Below are positions 27,206-34,990 of a DNA stretch of 38,159 nt, one piece after another; position 1 is the stretch's first letter; the number at the start of each line of letters is the position of its first letter. The DNA comes from Candidatus Methanoperedens nitratireducens. Its GTDB lineage: Archaea; Halobacteriota; Methanosarcinia; Methanosarcinales; Methanoperedenaceae. The stretch is taken from contig DYGR01000013.1 of the NCBI GenBank assembly GCA_020724545.1, positions 29,548 to 67,706 on the forward strand. Reading direction: 5' to 3'. Position numbers and translations under genes: made by a program. A model generated the notes under the pieces. That model did no database searches, had not been told where the DNA came from, and saw nothing but the letters and a program-made list of their open reading frames with translations.

Positions 27206-28501
27206 ATGAAAGAGAGAGTAACTTTCGAAAATAATAAGGGATTTAGATTAGTTGCCAATATTATAGGTCTTAAGGAAGGAGTAATCCAGCCTGTTGTGAT
27301 CTTTGCACATGGACTAGAAAGCGGTAAGGATAGCCCGCGGAACATCTATATTGCCGGGGGACTGGTGGAAAAAGGGATCTGCTGTTTCCTTCCCGATTTT
27401 ACAGGGCATGGAGAGAGCGAGGGGGAGCTCTCTGATGCCACTGTTGAGCAATTTGCTCAGGATCTGGGCGCATCGCTTGACTGCATCAGCCATATAAAAG
27501 GCATTGACCCTGTGAAGATAGGGGTATGCGGCTCAAGTATGGGGGGAATAGCCGCCCTCGTCAGGGCGTCCACTGATAGCCGCATCAGGGCTCTGGCCCT
27601 GCGCTCTGCTCCAGCCGAGGGATACTACCAGTACGCCAGTCAGGTACGCATCCCTGCATTGATAGTTCAGGGTGATGCAGATCCGATCATGGGGCAAAGC
27701 CTCATTCTTTTTGAGTATCTTGCTGGAGAGAAAAAACTTGCTTTTATTAAGGGGGCAGATCACCTGTACTCAAAAGAGGAGCATATCAAAGAGGCACGTC
27801 AGACCATAGCACAGTGGTTTGCCGAGAAGCTGGGTTCAGATGATCCAAAACCCATAATCTTTAAGGACAGGAGGGATGCAGGAGCCAGGCTCGCATCCAG
27901 GCTAAAGGATTATAAGGACAGAAAAGGAGTCATGGTACTGGCCCTTCCAAGGGGAGGTGTGGTTACAGGTCATGAGATCGCCTCTTATCTTAACTGCCCT
28001 CTTGATATAATCATTGTCAGGAAGATAGGTTTTCCAGGACAGCCAGAGCTTGCCATCGGTGCGGTCTCAGAGACCGGCACGGTCGCTTTAAACAAATACA
28101 TAATATCAACCTATGGGGTGCAGGAGGGATACATTGAAGGTGAGATCTCCCATCAAAAAGCAGAGATCGAGAGGAGAATTGATCTATACCGAAAAGGAAA
28201 GGGAATACCTGATCTGAAAGGGAAAACCATTATACTTGTTGATGATGGAGTTGCCACAGGTGCTACAATGAAAGCAGCTATCTCAACATTGAAGGCCGAA
28301 GGTATAGAGAGGCTGATCGTAGCCCTTCCAGTCGCTCCCCCTGATACTGTCGAGGAACTGCGCCAGATGGTGGATGAATTGATCTGCCTGGAGACCCCTT
28401 ATGATTTCATGGCAGTCGGAGCGTATTACCAGGATTTCACTCAGGTAACTGATGAGGAAGTGGTAGAGATTCTGGAGAGACCAGAGAGCGGTTTAACCTG
28501 A
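27206..28501 (+). CDS. Alpha/beta hydrolase fused to a phosphoribosyltransferase
   Basis: Two domains in one chain. The N-terminal half (to about residue 215) is a serine hydrolase of the DLH/BAAT type: VIFAHGLESGK for the oxyanion hole, the nucleophile elbow CGSSMGG, an acid in QGDADPIM and the histidine in GADHLYS. The C-terminal half (about 225-430) is a type I PRTase-like domain with VLALPRGGVVTG and the PRPP motif IILVDDGVATGATM. The same two domains are known fused in other prokaryotes, often in the opposite order. The ATG at 27206 has a GGGGTGG ribosome binding site; the frame is open from TTG 27134. Substrates are unknown. The stop is immediately followed, in frame, by an antitoxin-like coding region. 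Confidence 0.88.
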   Translation: MKERVTFENNKGFRLVANIIGLKEGVIQPVVIFAHGLESGKDSPRNIYIAGGLVEKGICCFLPDFTGHGESEGELSDATVEQFAQDLGASLDCISHIKGIDPVKIGVCGSSMGGIAALVRASTDSRIRALALRSAPAEGYYQYASQVRIPALIVQGDADPIMGQSLILFEYLAGEKKLAFIKGADHLYSKEEHIKEARQTIAQWFAEKLGSDDPKPIIFKDRRDAGARLASRLKDYKDRKGVMVLALPRGGVVTGHEIASYLNCPLDIIIVRKIGFPGQPELAIGAVSETGTVALNKYIISTYGVQEGYIEGEISHQKAEIERRIDLYRKGKGIPDLKGKTIILVDDGVATGATMKAAISTLKAEGIERLIVALPVAPPDTVEELRQMVDELICLETPYDFMAVGAYYQDFTQVTDEEVVEILERPESGLT

Positions 28502-28540
28502 GCTAAAGGACAGGTTATCATACCTGCCAGGGTCAGGAAG

Positions 28541-28759
28541 ATGTTTGGGCTTAGAAAAGGTGATAAACTTATGGTTGAAGTCGGGGATAGAAGTATCAAA
28601 ATGATACCGAAAACAGTCGACCTTACAACTCTTGTAGGATCGATAAAAGGTCTGGATAGTGAAGCCATAACAAAACAAATAATAGAGGACCGGGAGGACG
28701 ATGACGAGAGGGAAAGGTTAATAGAAGAAGCGGTTAAAAAGGCGATTAAGAAGAGATGA
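28541..28759 (+). CDS. vapB: AbrB/MazE-type antitoxin (VapB), 5' end damaged
   Basis: The AbrB fold is recognisable as KGQVIIPARVRKMFGLRKG, but its first part (from 28502) precedes the first available ATG at 28541 and follows directly, in the same frame, on the TGA of the hydrolase-PRTase gene. The normal start before the KGQ-IP strand is therefore missing. If translated from 28541, the protein lacks one of the DNA-binding strands but keeps the charged C-terminal toxin-binding tail (IIEDREDDDERERLIEEA). It lies four bases before a PIN-domain gene. It may be a partially decayed antitoxin that still neutralises its toxin. The intact paralogue is at 29382-29651. Confidence 0.65.
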   Translation: MFGLRKGDKLMVEVGDRSIKMIPKTVDLTTLVGSIKGLDSEAITKQIIEDREDDDERERLIEEAVKKAIKKR

Positions 28760-28763
28760 TGGT

Positions 28764-29177
28764 ATGGATAGAATTCTAATCGATACAATGCATATATCAT
28801 CACTTCTAACAGAGGAAGATGAAGAGGGCTCTTATTTTCAACTTGCTCAGGCAATTAAGAACCAAAAGATTATAGGGGTAGTTTCCGTAGTCACACTCAC
28901 AGAATTGATCAAGAACCTGGGTGAAGAAAATAGACAGAAAGTAAACGACTTAACCTATACAAATCTAGTGTTCATAAACATCACCCCCAAAATAGCAATG
29001 CGTGCAGGTGATCTTCGCTTGAGATATGATATCCCCACAATGGATTCATTGATTGCTGCAACCGGAATAGTTGAAAATATCAAGCATGTTCTTACTACCG
29101 ACAGACGCCATTTTGATAGCGTCAAAAATTTGATCAAAGTAATCAGCCTCCATAAGGCTTTAGATATGGCAAAATGA
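28764..29177 (+). CDS. vapC: VapC-type PIN-domain ribonuclease toxin, copy 1
   Basis: A 137-residue PIN protein with the four expected acidic residues: Asp in ILIDTMHIS, Glu in TLTELIKNLG, Asp in IPTMDSLIAATGI and Asp in VLTTDRRHFD. VapC toxins are Mg2+-dependent RNases, often cutting initiator tRNA or rRNA. It is closely similar along its length to the second copy at 29648-30064, so the two arose by duplication. All catalytic residues are intact although its antitoxin has a defective 5' end. Confidence 0.88.
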   Translation: MDRILIDTMHISSLLTEEDEEGSYFQLAQAIKNQKIIGVVSVVTLTELIKNLGEENRQKVNDLTYTNLVFINITPKIAMRAGDLRLRYDIPTMDSLIAATGIVENIKHVLTTDRRHFDSVKNLIKVISLHKALDMAK

Positions 29178-29302
29178 CAAAAATAACTTATCCTGCCGCA
29201 AACCGTAATAATCGAAGCTGAGCGCTTTTTCATTTTCAGAATGTAGCTTGAAATACGGATAATAGCGGATTATCAAACCTCTGGCGCCGATCAGAATATG
29301 AT

Positions 29303-29313
29303 AAACTATATAT
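29303..29313 (+). promoter_or_regulatory. TATA-like box of the second VapBC module
   Basis: AAACTATATAT lies about 70 bases ahead of the antitoxin ATG; a start site near 29335 would fall within the phased repeats that follow. Confidence 0.4.
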
Positions 29314-29320
29314 TCCGCTA

Positions 29321-29369
29321 AATCCAACGTAGTCCGATATAGTCCAACATAGTCCAACATAATTAAACA
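29321..29369 (+). repeat. Phased 10-bp repeats ahead of vapB copy 2, probable operator
   Basis: Units AATCCAACG, TAGTCCGATA, TAGTCCAACA, TAGTCCAACA and TAATTAAACA follow one another with a 10-base period, two being identical. One turn of DNA per unit means a protein could bind the same face repeatedly. The array lies between the TATA-like box and the ribosome binding site of vapB, where VapBC complexes usually autoregulate. Confidence 0.6.
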
Positions 29370-29381
29370 GAGGTGAAAAGC

Positions 29382-29651
29382 ATGCAAAAAATAAGAATGA
29401 GTAGAAGAGGACAGATAGTCATACCAGCAAATATCAGGAAAAAATACAATCTGAAAGAAGGAGAGATATTGTTTATAGAAGATTCCGAAGGAATCATCAA
29501 ATTAAAGCCAAAGACAAAATTCAGATCACTCTGCGGGACATGGCCGGAGCTTGACATAGATACCATAACAAAAGAAATAATAGAAGATAGAGAGCGTGAG
29601 GAGGAGAGAGAAAAGGAGAGAGAAAAGCTGATACAAGAGATGATCAAATGA
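29382..29651 (+). CDS. vapB: AbrB-type antitoxin VapB, copy 2
   Basis: An intact AbrB/MazE-type antitoxin with the swapped-hairpin DNA-binding motif RRGQIVIPANIRKKYNLKEG and a long, highly charged C-terminal helix (EIIEDREREEEREKEREK) that would wrap the toxin. The ATG at 29382 is chosen because GAGGTGA lies six bases before it; a GTG at 29373 is part of that site. The stop overlaps the vapC start by four bases (ATGA), so the pair is translationally coupled. It presumably binds the phased repeats directly upstream. Confidence 0.88.
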   Translation: MQKIRMSRRGQIVIPANIRKKYNLKEGEILFIEDSEGIIKLKPKTKFRSLCGTWPELDIDTITKEIIEDREREEEREKEREKLIQEMIK

Positions 29652-30064
29652 ACAAGATTCTAATGGATACGATGTATATCGAGGCAATTTTCAGTAAGGA
29701 AGAGCCGCCCTATACTACGTTTGCAGATGCGATCGGTGATGGAAAAATAATAGGGATGTCTTCTGTTGTTACCCTCACAGAATTGATTAAGAATCTGGGC
29801 GTAAAAGATATGGAACGGATGCAAACAACTATCCGGGACTTTAAGTCTTCTGAGATAATTCTTGTAGATGTAACCCAAGAGATAGCAGCGCGCGCCGGCG
29901 AACTGCGTTTGAGATATGATATCCCTACTATTGATTCACTGATAGCTGCAACTGGCATAATTGAAAATGTCAAGCATATTTTGACGGACGATAAACATTT
30001 TGATCCTCTTGTTCATTTGATCAAAAAAACAGACCTGAAGGGAGCTATAAGAATGTCCAGGTGA
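29648..30064 (+). CDS. vapC: VapC-type PIN-domain ribonuclease toxin, copy 2
   Basis: A 138-residue PIN protein with the catalytic acids in ILMDTMYIE, TLTELIKNLG, IPTIDSLIAATGI and ILTDDKHFD. It shares long blocks with copy 1 (RYDIPT-DSLIAATGI, VTLTELIKNLG, VSVVTLTEL-like start), showing tandem duplication. It forms a complete module with the overlapping antitoxin. The region between the two modules (29178-29381) holds the promoter and phased repeats only. Confidence 0.92.
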   Translation: MNKILMDTMYIEAIFSKEEPPYTTFADAIGDGKIIGMSSVVTLTELIKNLGVKDMERMQTTIRDFKSSEIILVDVTQEIAARAGELRLRYDIPTIDSLIAATGIIENVKHILTDDKHFDPLVHLIKKTDLKGAIRMSR

Positions 30065-30087
30065 CAAATTTTGATATACTTCTCTGA

Positions 30088-32712
30088 TCAGGATTTTCTT
30101 ACCAGCCATTTCCGCAGCTCATCCGCAAAAAGTAGCAGTACTGCGAAAGGCACAAGGAAGAGCCATTCATTTAATTCTAATGGCACTGTGCCGAATACAC
30201 GCTGTAAGGGCTCAGTATATACTATAAGGAATATAAGGATCAGTTCTATTGCTATGCCCACGAGAAGATATCTATTTGTGAAAATGCCAATGCTAAACAA
30301 TGATTCCTTGGTAGTGCGGTTAGTTAAGCCATTTGTTACCTGTGTTATGATTATGGCAGCAAGGGTGATAGTGGTAGCTTTAAGATAAAGTGGATCTGTC
30401 TCTGAGAGGGGCATCCCATAGCTCCAGCCCCCACTTGTTAGCACATAATAGTAACCGCTCATAGCTGCTATTGCCTCTATGGGACCGAGGAAAAAATACG
30501 AGCGCAAAAGCATTGACCGTGTCAGGATTCTTTCTCCCCTGCGCCGAGGAGGACGTCTCATAACATCTGGTTCTGGTTTTTCTGTCCCAAGGGCTATGGC
30601 TGGTGCCATATCTGTCCCAAGGTCAACTGCCAGTATCTGCAGTACAGTTAGGGGTAATGGTATTCGCAGGAGCACGAAGAGCAGGTAGGGTACTATTTCG
30701 GGAATATTACTGGAGAATATATACGTCATGAAGTGGCGTATGTTTTCGAAAACTGCTCTGCCTTCTTCTATTGCTGAAACGATAGTTGCAAAATTATCAT
30801 CTACCAGTATCATATCTGCTGATTCTCTTGCAACATCTGTACCTGTTATCCCCATCGCCACGCCGATATCAGCTTCCTTCAGGGCAGGTGCATCATTGAC
30901 GCCGTCGCCTGTTACTGCCACTATCTCGCCCATCCCTTTTAAAGCCCTCACGATGCGAAGTTTATGTTCTGGCGTTGTCCTTGCAAACAGAACCTCACCG
31001 TGCAGAACCTTCTCAAGTTCTCTTTTGTGCATCTTATCAAGCTGGCTGCCAGTGATTGTTACTGGCTCTTTAGCTATTCTAACCTCTCTTGCTATTGTTT
31101 TTGCCGTGAGCGGGTCATCCCCTGTTATTATTATTACTTTTATGCCTGCTCTCTTGCATTTCTCAACAGCAGACGGTACCTCTTTTCTGGGCGGGTCTCG
31201 CAGTGCCCCAATCCCCAGGAATACCATATTCTCTTCAAGGGTCTCCCGTGTGTACTCACCCTCTATGCTTTTTTTTGCAAAAGCAATTACCCTCATGCCT
31301 CTTCCAGCGTAATCAGATACCTGTTCTACTATTCGTTCTCTATCCTCAACTGTAATCTTTTGTATGCCTTTTTCTGTTGCAATATGCGTACATTTTGGAA
31401 GTATCACCACAGGTGCACCTTTGGAGTATAGAACGAGCATGTTCTCTTTCCTGTTCACGGTACTCATCATTTTTCTCTCAGAGGTGAAAGCGATCTCATC
31501 CACTCGTTCCCACTCTTTTCGCACATCACCCATGATGGTTGATGCACCCAGAAGGAGCGCTGCTTCTGTAGGCTCACCTATTACCTTATTATCCTCTATT
31601 TTTGCATTATTGCATAGTATCGCTGCCAGCAGTAGCTCAGATGGCCCGGCATCTGATAGTTTTTTGCTCTCATAAGGAGTGTAGATGTAATCCAGGGTCA
31701 TCTTATTCTCCGTAATAGTCCCGGTTTTATCCGTGCATATCACAGTTGCGCCTCCGAGAGTTTCTACAGAGGAGAGTCTTTTTATAAGGGCATTCTTGCT
31801 CGCCATTCTCTGGCTTGCAAGGGACAGGGAGAGTGTTACGGTTGGTAGCAGTCCCTCTGGCACGTTTGCCACTATGATGCCAATGGCGAAGATAAAGTTA
31901 TCAAAAGTGCTTATACCGATAAGTTCTCCTGCTGTGAAAAATACAAAGCCAAGTCCGATTGCTATAAATGTAATTATACGGGTCACATAGGCCAGCTCTC
32001 TCTGAAGCGGTGTTGGTGCTTCTTCGATTTCCTGTGTGAGGTGTGCTATCTTTCCAAACTCTGTTGCCATACCTGTTGCAAAAACTGCTGCTATACCATT
32101 TCCTCTCACAGCAGTGGTACCTGCATAGAGGAGATTAGTTGGCTCGATATTTCCTTCTTCAGGTGTATCTCTTCTTATCTTTGGCTCTGATTCTCCTGTA
32201 AGAAGCGAGTTATCCACTGCAAGATCGACTGCTTTGATAATCCTTGCATCTGCAGGCACACGACCTCCTGCCCTCACGGTAATTATATCCCCCGGCACAA
32301 TCTGTTTTGCAGGTATCTGTATCTCTTTTCCTTCTCGAATAACGCTTGTCTGATAGGGCATTAATTTTCTTAAAGCCTCGGATGCCTTTTCAGCACGGTA
32401 TTCCTGTAAAAAGGTGAAGATGGCATTTATGAATATCACGATGATTATGGCGTACCCGAGGTTTGCCATGCCCACATCGTCTGCAAGCCTGCTTACAAGA
32501 ATTGCAAGCCCTCCTGCAATCCACAGTAAAATTGCAAACAGGTCTACAAGGTGTGAGGCGAACCGAAATAACCAGGATACTTTTTTTCTCTCAGCGATCT
32601 CGTTCTCCCCAAAATCTAAAAGCCGCTTCCTTGCCTCTTTCTCTGTCAGACCCTGCTCTGTAGTATGAAGTTCCCGAAGTACCTCTTCTTTTGATAGTGT
32701 CTGGATTCTCAC
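30088..32712 (-). CDS. P-type cation ATPase of the Na+/K+-ATPase-like (P2C) type
   Basis: A complete 874-residue P2-type pump. Motifs: actuator LTGESEPK (171-178), phosphorylation site CTDKTGT with Asp328, nucleotide-binding KGAP (431-434), hinge TGDGVNDAP (601-609) and about ten membrane helices. The ion-site signatures resemble the animal Na+/K+-ATPase more than SERCA: VANVPEGLLPTV in M4 (Glu286), SSNIPEIVPYLLF in M5 (Asn669, Glu672) and VDLGTDMAPAIAL in M6 (Asp697, Asp701), followed by PPRRRGERI. No beta subunit is seen. The GTG start overlaps the UspA stop (GTGA). I infer monovalent cation transport (Na+ out, possibly K+ in); Ca2+ cannot be excluded. Confidence 0.9.
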   Translation of the reverse strand: MRIQTLSKEEVLRELHTTEQGLTEKEARKRLLDFGENEIAERKKVSWLFRFASHLVDLFAILLWIAGGLAILVSRLADDVGMANLGYAIIIVIFINAIFTFLQEYRAEKASEALRKLMPYQTSVIREGKEIQIPAKQIVPGDIITVRAGGRVPADARIIKAVDLAVDNSLLTGESEPKIRRDTPEEGNIEPTNLLYAGTTAVRGNGIAAVFATGMATEFGKIAHLTQEIEEAPTPLQRELAYVTRIITFIAIGLGFVFFTAGELIGISTFDNFIFAIGIIVANVPEGLLPTVTLSLSLASQRMASKNALIKRLSSVETLGGATVICTDKTGTITENKMTLDYIYTPYESKKLSDAGPSELLLAAILCNNAKIEDNKVIGEPTEAALLLGASTIMGDVRKEWERVDEIAFTSERKMMSTVNRKENMLVLYSKGAPVVILPKCTHIATEKGIQKITVEDRERIVEQVSDYAGRGMRVIAFAKKSIEGEYTRETLEENMVFLGIGALRDPPRKEVPSAVEKCKRAGIKVIIITGDDPLTAKTIAREVRIAKEPVTITGSQLDKMHKRELEKVLHGEVLFARTTPEHKLRIVRALKGMGEIVAVTGDGVNDAPALKEADIGVAMGITGTDVARESADMILVDDNFATIVSAIEEGRAVFENIRHFMTYIFSSNIPEIVPYLLFVLLRIPLPLTVLQILAVDLGTDMAPAIALGTEKPEPDVMRRPPRRRGERILTRSMLLRSYFFLGPIEAIAAMSGYYYVLTSGGWSYGMPLSETDPLYLKATTITLAAIIITQVTNGLTNRTTKESLFSIGIFTNRYLLVGIAIELILIFLIVYTEPLQRVFGTVPLELNEWLFLVPFAVLLLFADELRKWLVRKS

Positions 32713-33533
32713 AGCTTTGGCCTCCAGATCAAAACATCGCAGAGTATGCTGGATAACATCCGTTCTATTGGATTTCCGTACACTACCTGTTTTAAGATAC
32801 CTCTACGGCTTGCCCTCATGAGGGCAAGGCTGTGTCTTCCGATTGCGGCTTCCTTGGGTATTGCGTTTATGCTGCTCTCTGATATGACTGCCCGCACATC
32901 AACATCAATGCCCTGTTCCCTCAGTACTTTTGCAACCGGCATCATCTCTTCTTCAGCATGATGGCGCATTGTGTACAGCTCCTTCCACGGGAGCGTATAC
33001 CAGCGCTGCAGTTCTACCACATGAAATATCTCGACCCTGTGATTGTAGAATTTTGCAAGGCACGAGGTGAGTGTTATCAATTCGTCAGTAACAAGCTCTC
33101 TGCTTGCGACTGGCAGAAGCATGCTTTTCCCTCTCCTTGCGATTCCTGCTGGTTTTACTGCCATCACAGAGCATGGTGCTTTGAGCATGATCTTCTGTGT
33201 AATGCTCCGTACAAACAATCTATATTCGCCGTGGCGGGTAGCTGAAACTAAAAGATCAGCACGCTCTGAGTTAACAACTTTAAGAATTGTTTTAACAGCA
33301 TCTCCTCTTCTTATGATACCCTCTGCCTGTACGTCATAGTCTTTTGCGTGCTGGCATATACGTTCCACTGAATATGACAACTTCTCTCGCTCTACATCCC
33401 CTGTATCAACCGCAAGCACCACAAGTTCACTATTGCAGGAAGAGGCTATGGCAATAGCATGATGAGCTGCAAGCTCAGAATGGAAGGAGCCATCTACAGC
33501 AGATACTATTCTCCGATACAATCTTTCCCCCAA
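32709..33533 (-). CDS. Tandem universal stress protein (UspA family)
   Basis: Two UspA folds in 274 residues: the first begins YRRIVSAVDGSFHSELAAHHA and ends near residue 128, the second begins GKSMLLPVASRELVTDELI. The first repeat has no clear G-x2-G-x9-GS nucleotide loop, while the second has a partial one (SRRGILKQVVYGNPIERML), so ATP binding is uncertain. Its end overlaps the P-type ATPase start by four bases, so the two are translationally coupled, and tandem UspA proteins are known to regulate transporters. It starts 42 bases after the CoA-disulfide-reductase-like gene. Confidence 0.88.
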   Translation of the reverse strand: MGERLYRRIVSAVDGSFHSELAAHHAIAIASSCNSELVVLAVDTGDVEREKLSYSVERICQHAKDYDVQAEGIIRRGDAVKTILKVVNSERADLLVSATRHGEYRLFVRSITQKIMLKAPCSVMAVKPAGIARRGKSMLLPVASRELVTDELITLTSCLAKFYNHRVEIFHVVELQRWYTLPWKELYTMRHHAEEEMMPVAKVLREQGIDVDVRAVISESSINAIPKEAAIGRHSLALMRASRRGILKQVVYGNPIERMLSSILCDVLIWRPKL

Positions 33534-33575
33534 TCTATAGATTTGGGTGCTCTTCTTTTATAGTTATGGCAGATA

Positions 33576-34958
33576 CTATTTCGCTCTATTTATTCTCTTT
33601 CTAAGGTCATTTGCAGCAATCAGAACAGGATCCCACACAGGTGCAAACGGGGGTGCGTAACTCAAATCCAGGTTTCCTATATCTTCAGCCGTCATTTTAG
33701 CGGTTATAGCCGTTGCGATCACGTCTATTCGCTTTGGAACATCATCCCTGCCCGCCATTTCAGCCCCGAGAATTCGACCTGTGTTCTTTTCAGCAATTAA
33801 CTTTACCCGTATCTTGCTACCGCCAGGATAATAATTAGCTCTTGAATACTGCTCAATGACATTTGAGATATAATCAAAACCTTCACTCTTTGCTTCTCTC
33901 GATGAGAGGCCAGTTCTTGCAACCTCAAGGTCAAAGACCTTAAAGGTGGAGGTTCCGACTACTCCCTTGAACAGAGCATGACCTCCTGCCATATTCTCTC
34001 CAGCTATTCTCCCCTGCTTATTTGAAGTTGTTCCGAGGGGAAGATACACCGACCTTTTGAGGATCTGATGGTATGTCTCTGCACAATCCCCGGCTGAATA
34101 GATGCCGGGAATACTCGTCTCCATCCGTTGATTGACCCTGATTGCATCTTTATATCCGATCTCAATCCCTGCCTCCTTTGCAATCCCTGAGTTTGGCCTT
34201 ACACCTGTGGCTACGATCACAATATCAACATCCATTGATCTACCGTTATTAAAAATCGCTCTCCTGATATATCCATTTTCACCTTTAAATTCCCTTACCT
34301 GTGTTGATTTAAGAAGTGTGACACCGTTTCTCCCAAGCTCATCCTCGACTATTTCATCTATCTCTTTTTCCATAGTTCCCAGAATCTTAGATCCCCGGGC
34401 AGCCATTGTGACATCTATACCTAACTTCACAAGCGTCTCTGCCATCTCCATCCCGATGTAGCCAGCGCCAACAATAAGCGCTCTTCTGGGAGAATTTTCC
34501 CTGATAAAATTTTTTATTTTGATTCCATCCTGAAGTATTCGTATTGTAAAAATTCCTTTAAGGTCTATCCCTTTGATCGGCGGCACATTCGCTCTTGCAC
34601 CTGTTGCAATCACAAGCTTATCATACCTGTATTCATTCTCCAATCCAGTCTTCTTGTCCCGAACAAGAATGGATTGTTTTTCCGGGTGTATCGAAATTAC
34701 CTCATGATAGAGAAATACATTGATGTTTCTTTTTTCCTTAAAGAATTTTGCATCATAGGCAACAAGATCCTCAGGAGATTTAACGATATCAGATACAAAA
34801 TAGGGTATGCCGCAGGAACTATAGGATACATGACCGCTCCTCTCAAACACAAGAATCTCAATATCTGGCCTTATTCTTCGTGCTTTACTCGCGGCACTCA
34901 TCCCGGCAGCAACGCCACCAATCACAACAATACGCCAGGGTGAATTCGATTTTGACAT
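33576..34958 (-). CDS. CoA-disulfide reductase / NADH oxidase-type flavoprotein
   Basis: A pyridine-nucleotide-disulfide oxidoreductase of 460 residues with the FAD motif VIGGVAAGMSAASKARR (12-28), the single redox cysteine in YSSCGIPYF (Cys49), a second dinucleotide motif IVGAGYIGMEMAE for NAD(P)H and IYSAGDCAE for FAD. The single-Cys SxxxxC arrangement defines the CoA-disulfide reductase, NADH oxidase and persulfide reductase group. Likely role: thiol-disulfide homeostasis or oxygen removal in an anaerobe. It lies 32 bases after the ferritin-like gene and before UspA, in one operon. Which reaction it performs cannot be told from motifs. Confidence 0.9.
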   Translation of the reverse strand: MSKSNSPWRIVVIGGVAAGMSAASKARRIRPDIEILVFERSGHVSYSSCGIPYFVSDIVKSPEDLVAYDAKFFKEKRNINVFLYHEVISIHPEKQSILVRDKKTGLENEYRYDKLVIATGARANVPPIKGIDLKGIFTIRILQDGIKIKNFIRENSPRRALIVGAGYIGMEMAETLVKLGIDVTMAARGSKILGTMEKEIDEIVEDELGRNGVTLLKSTQVREFKGENGYIRRAIFNNGRSMDVDIVIVATGVRPNSGIAKEAGIEIGYKDAIRVNQRMETSIPGIYSAGDCAETYHQILKRSVYLPLGTTSNKQGRIAGENMAGGHALFKGVVGTSTFKVFDLEVARTGLSSREAKSEGFDYISNVIEQYSRANYYPGGSKIRVKLIAEKNTGRILGAEMAGRDDVPKRIDVIATAITAKMTAEDIGNLDLSYAPPFAPVWDPVLIAANDLRKRINRAK

Positions 34959-34990
34959 TATTCTAAGCCTGTGTCGTTAATGCTTATATC

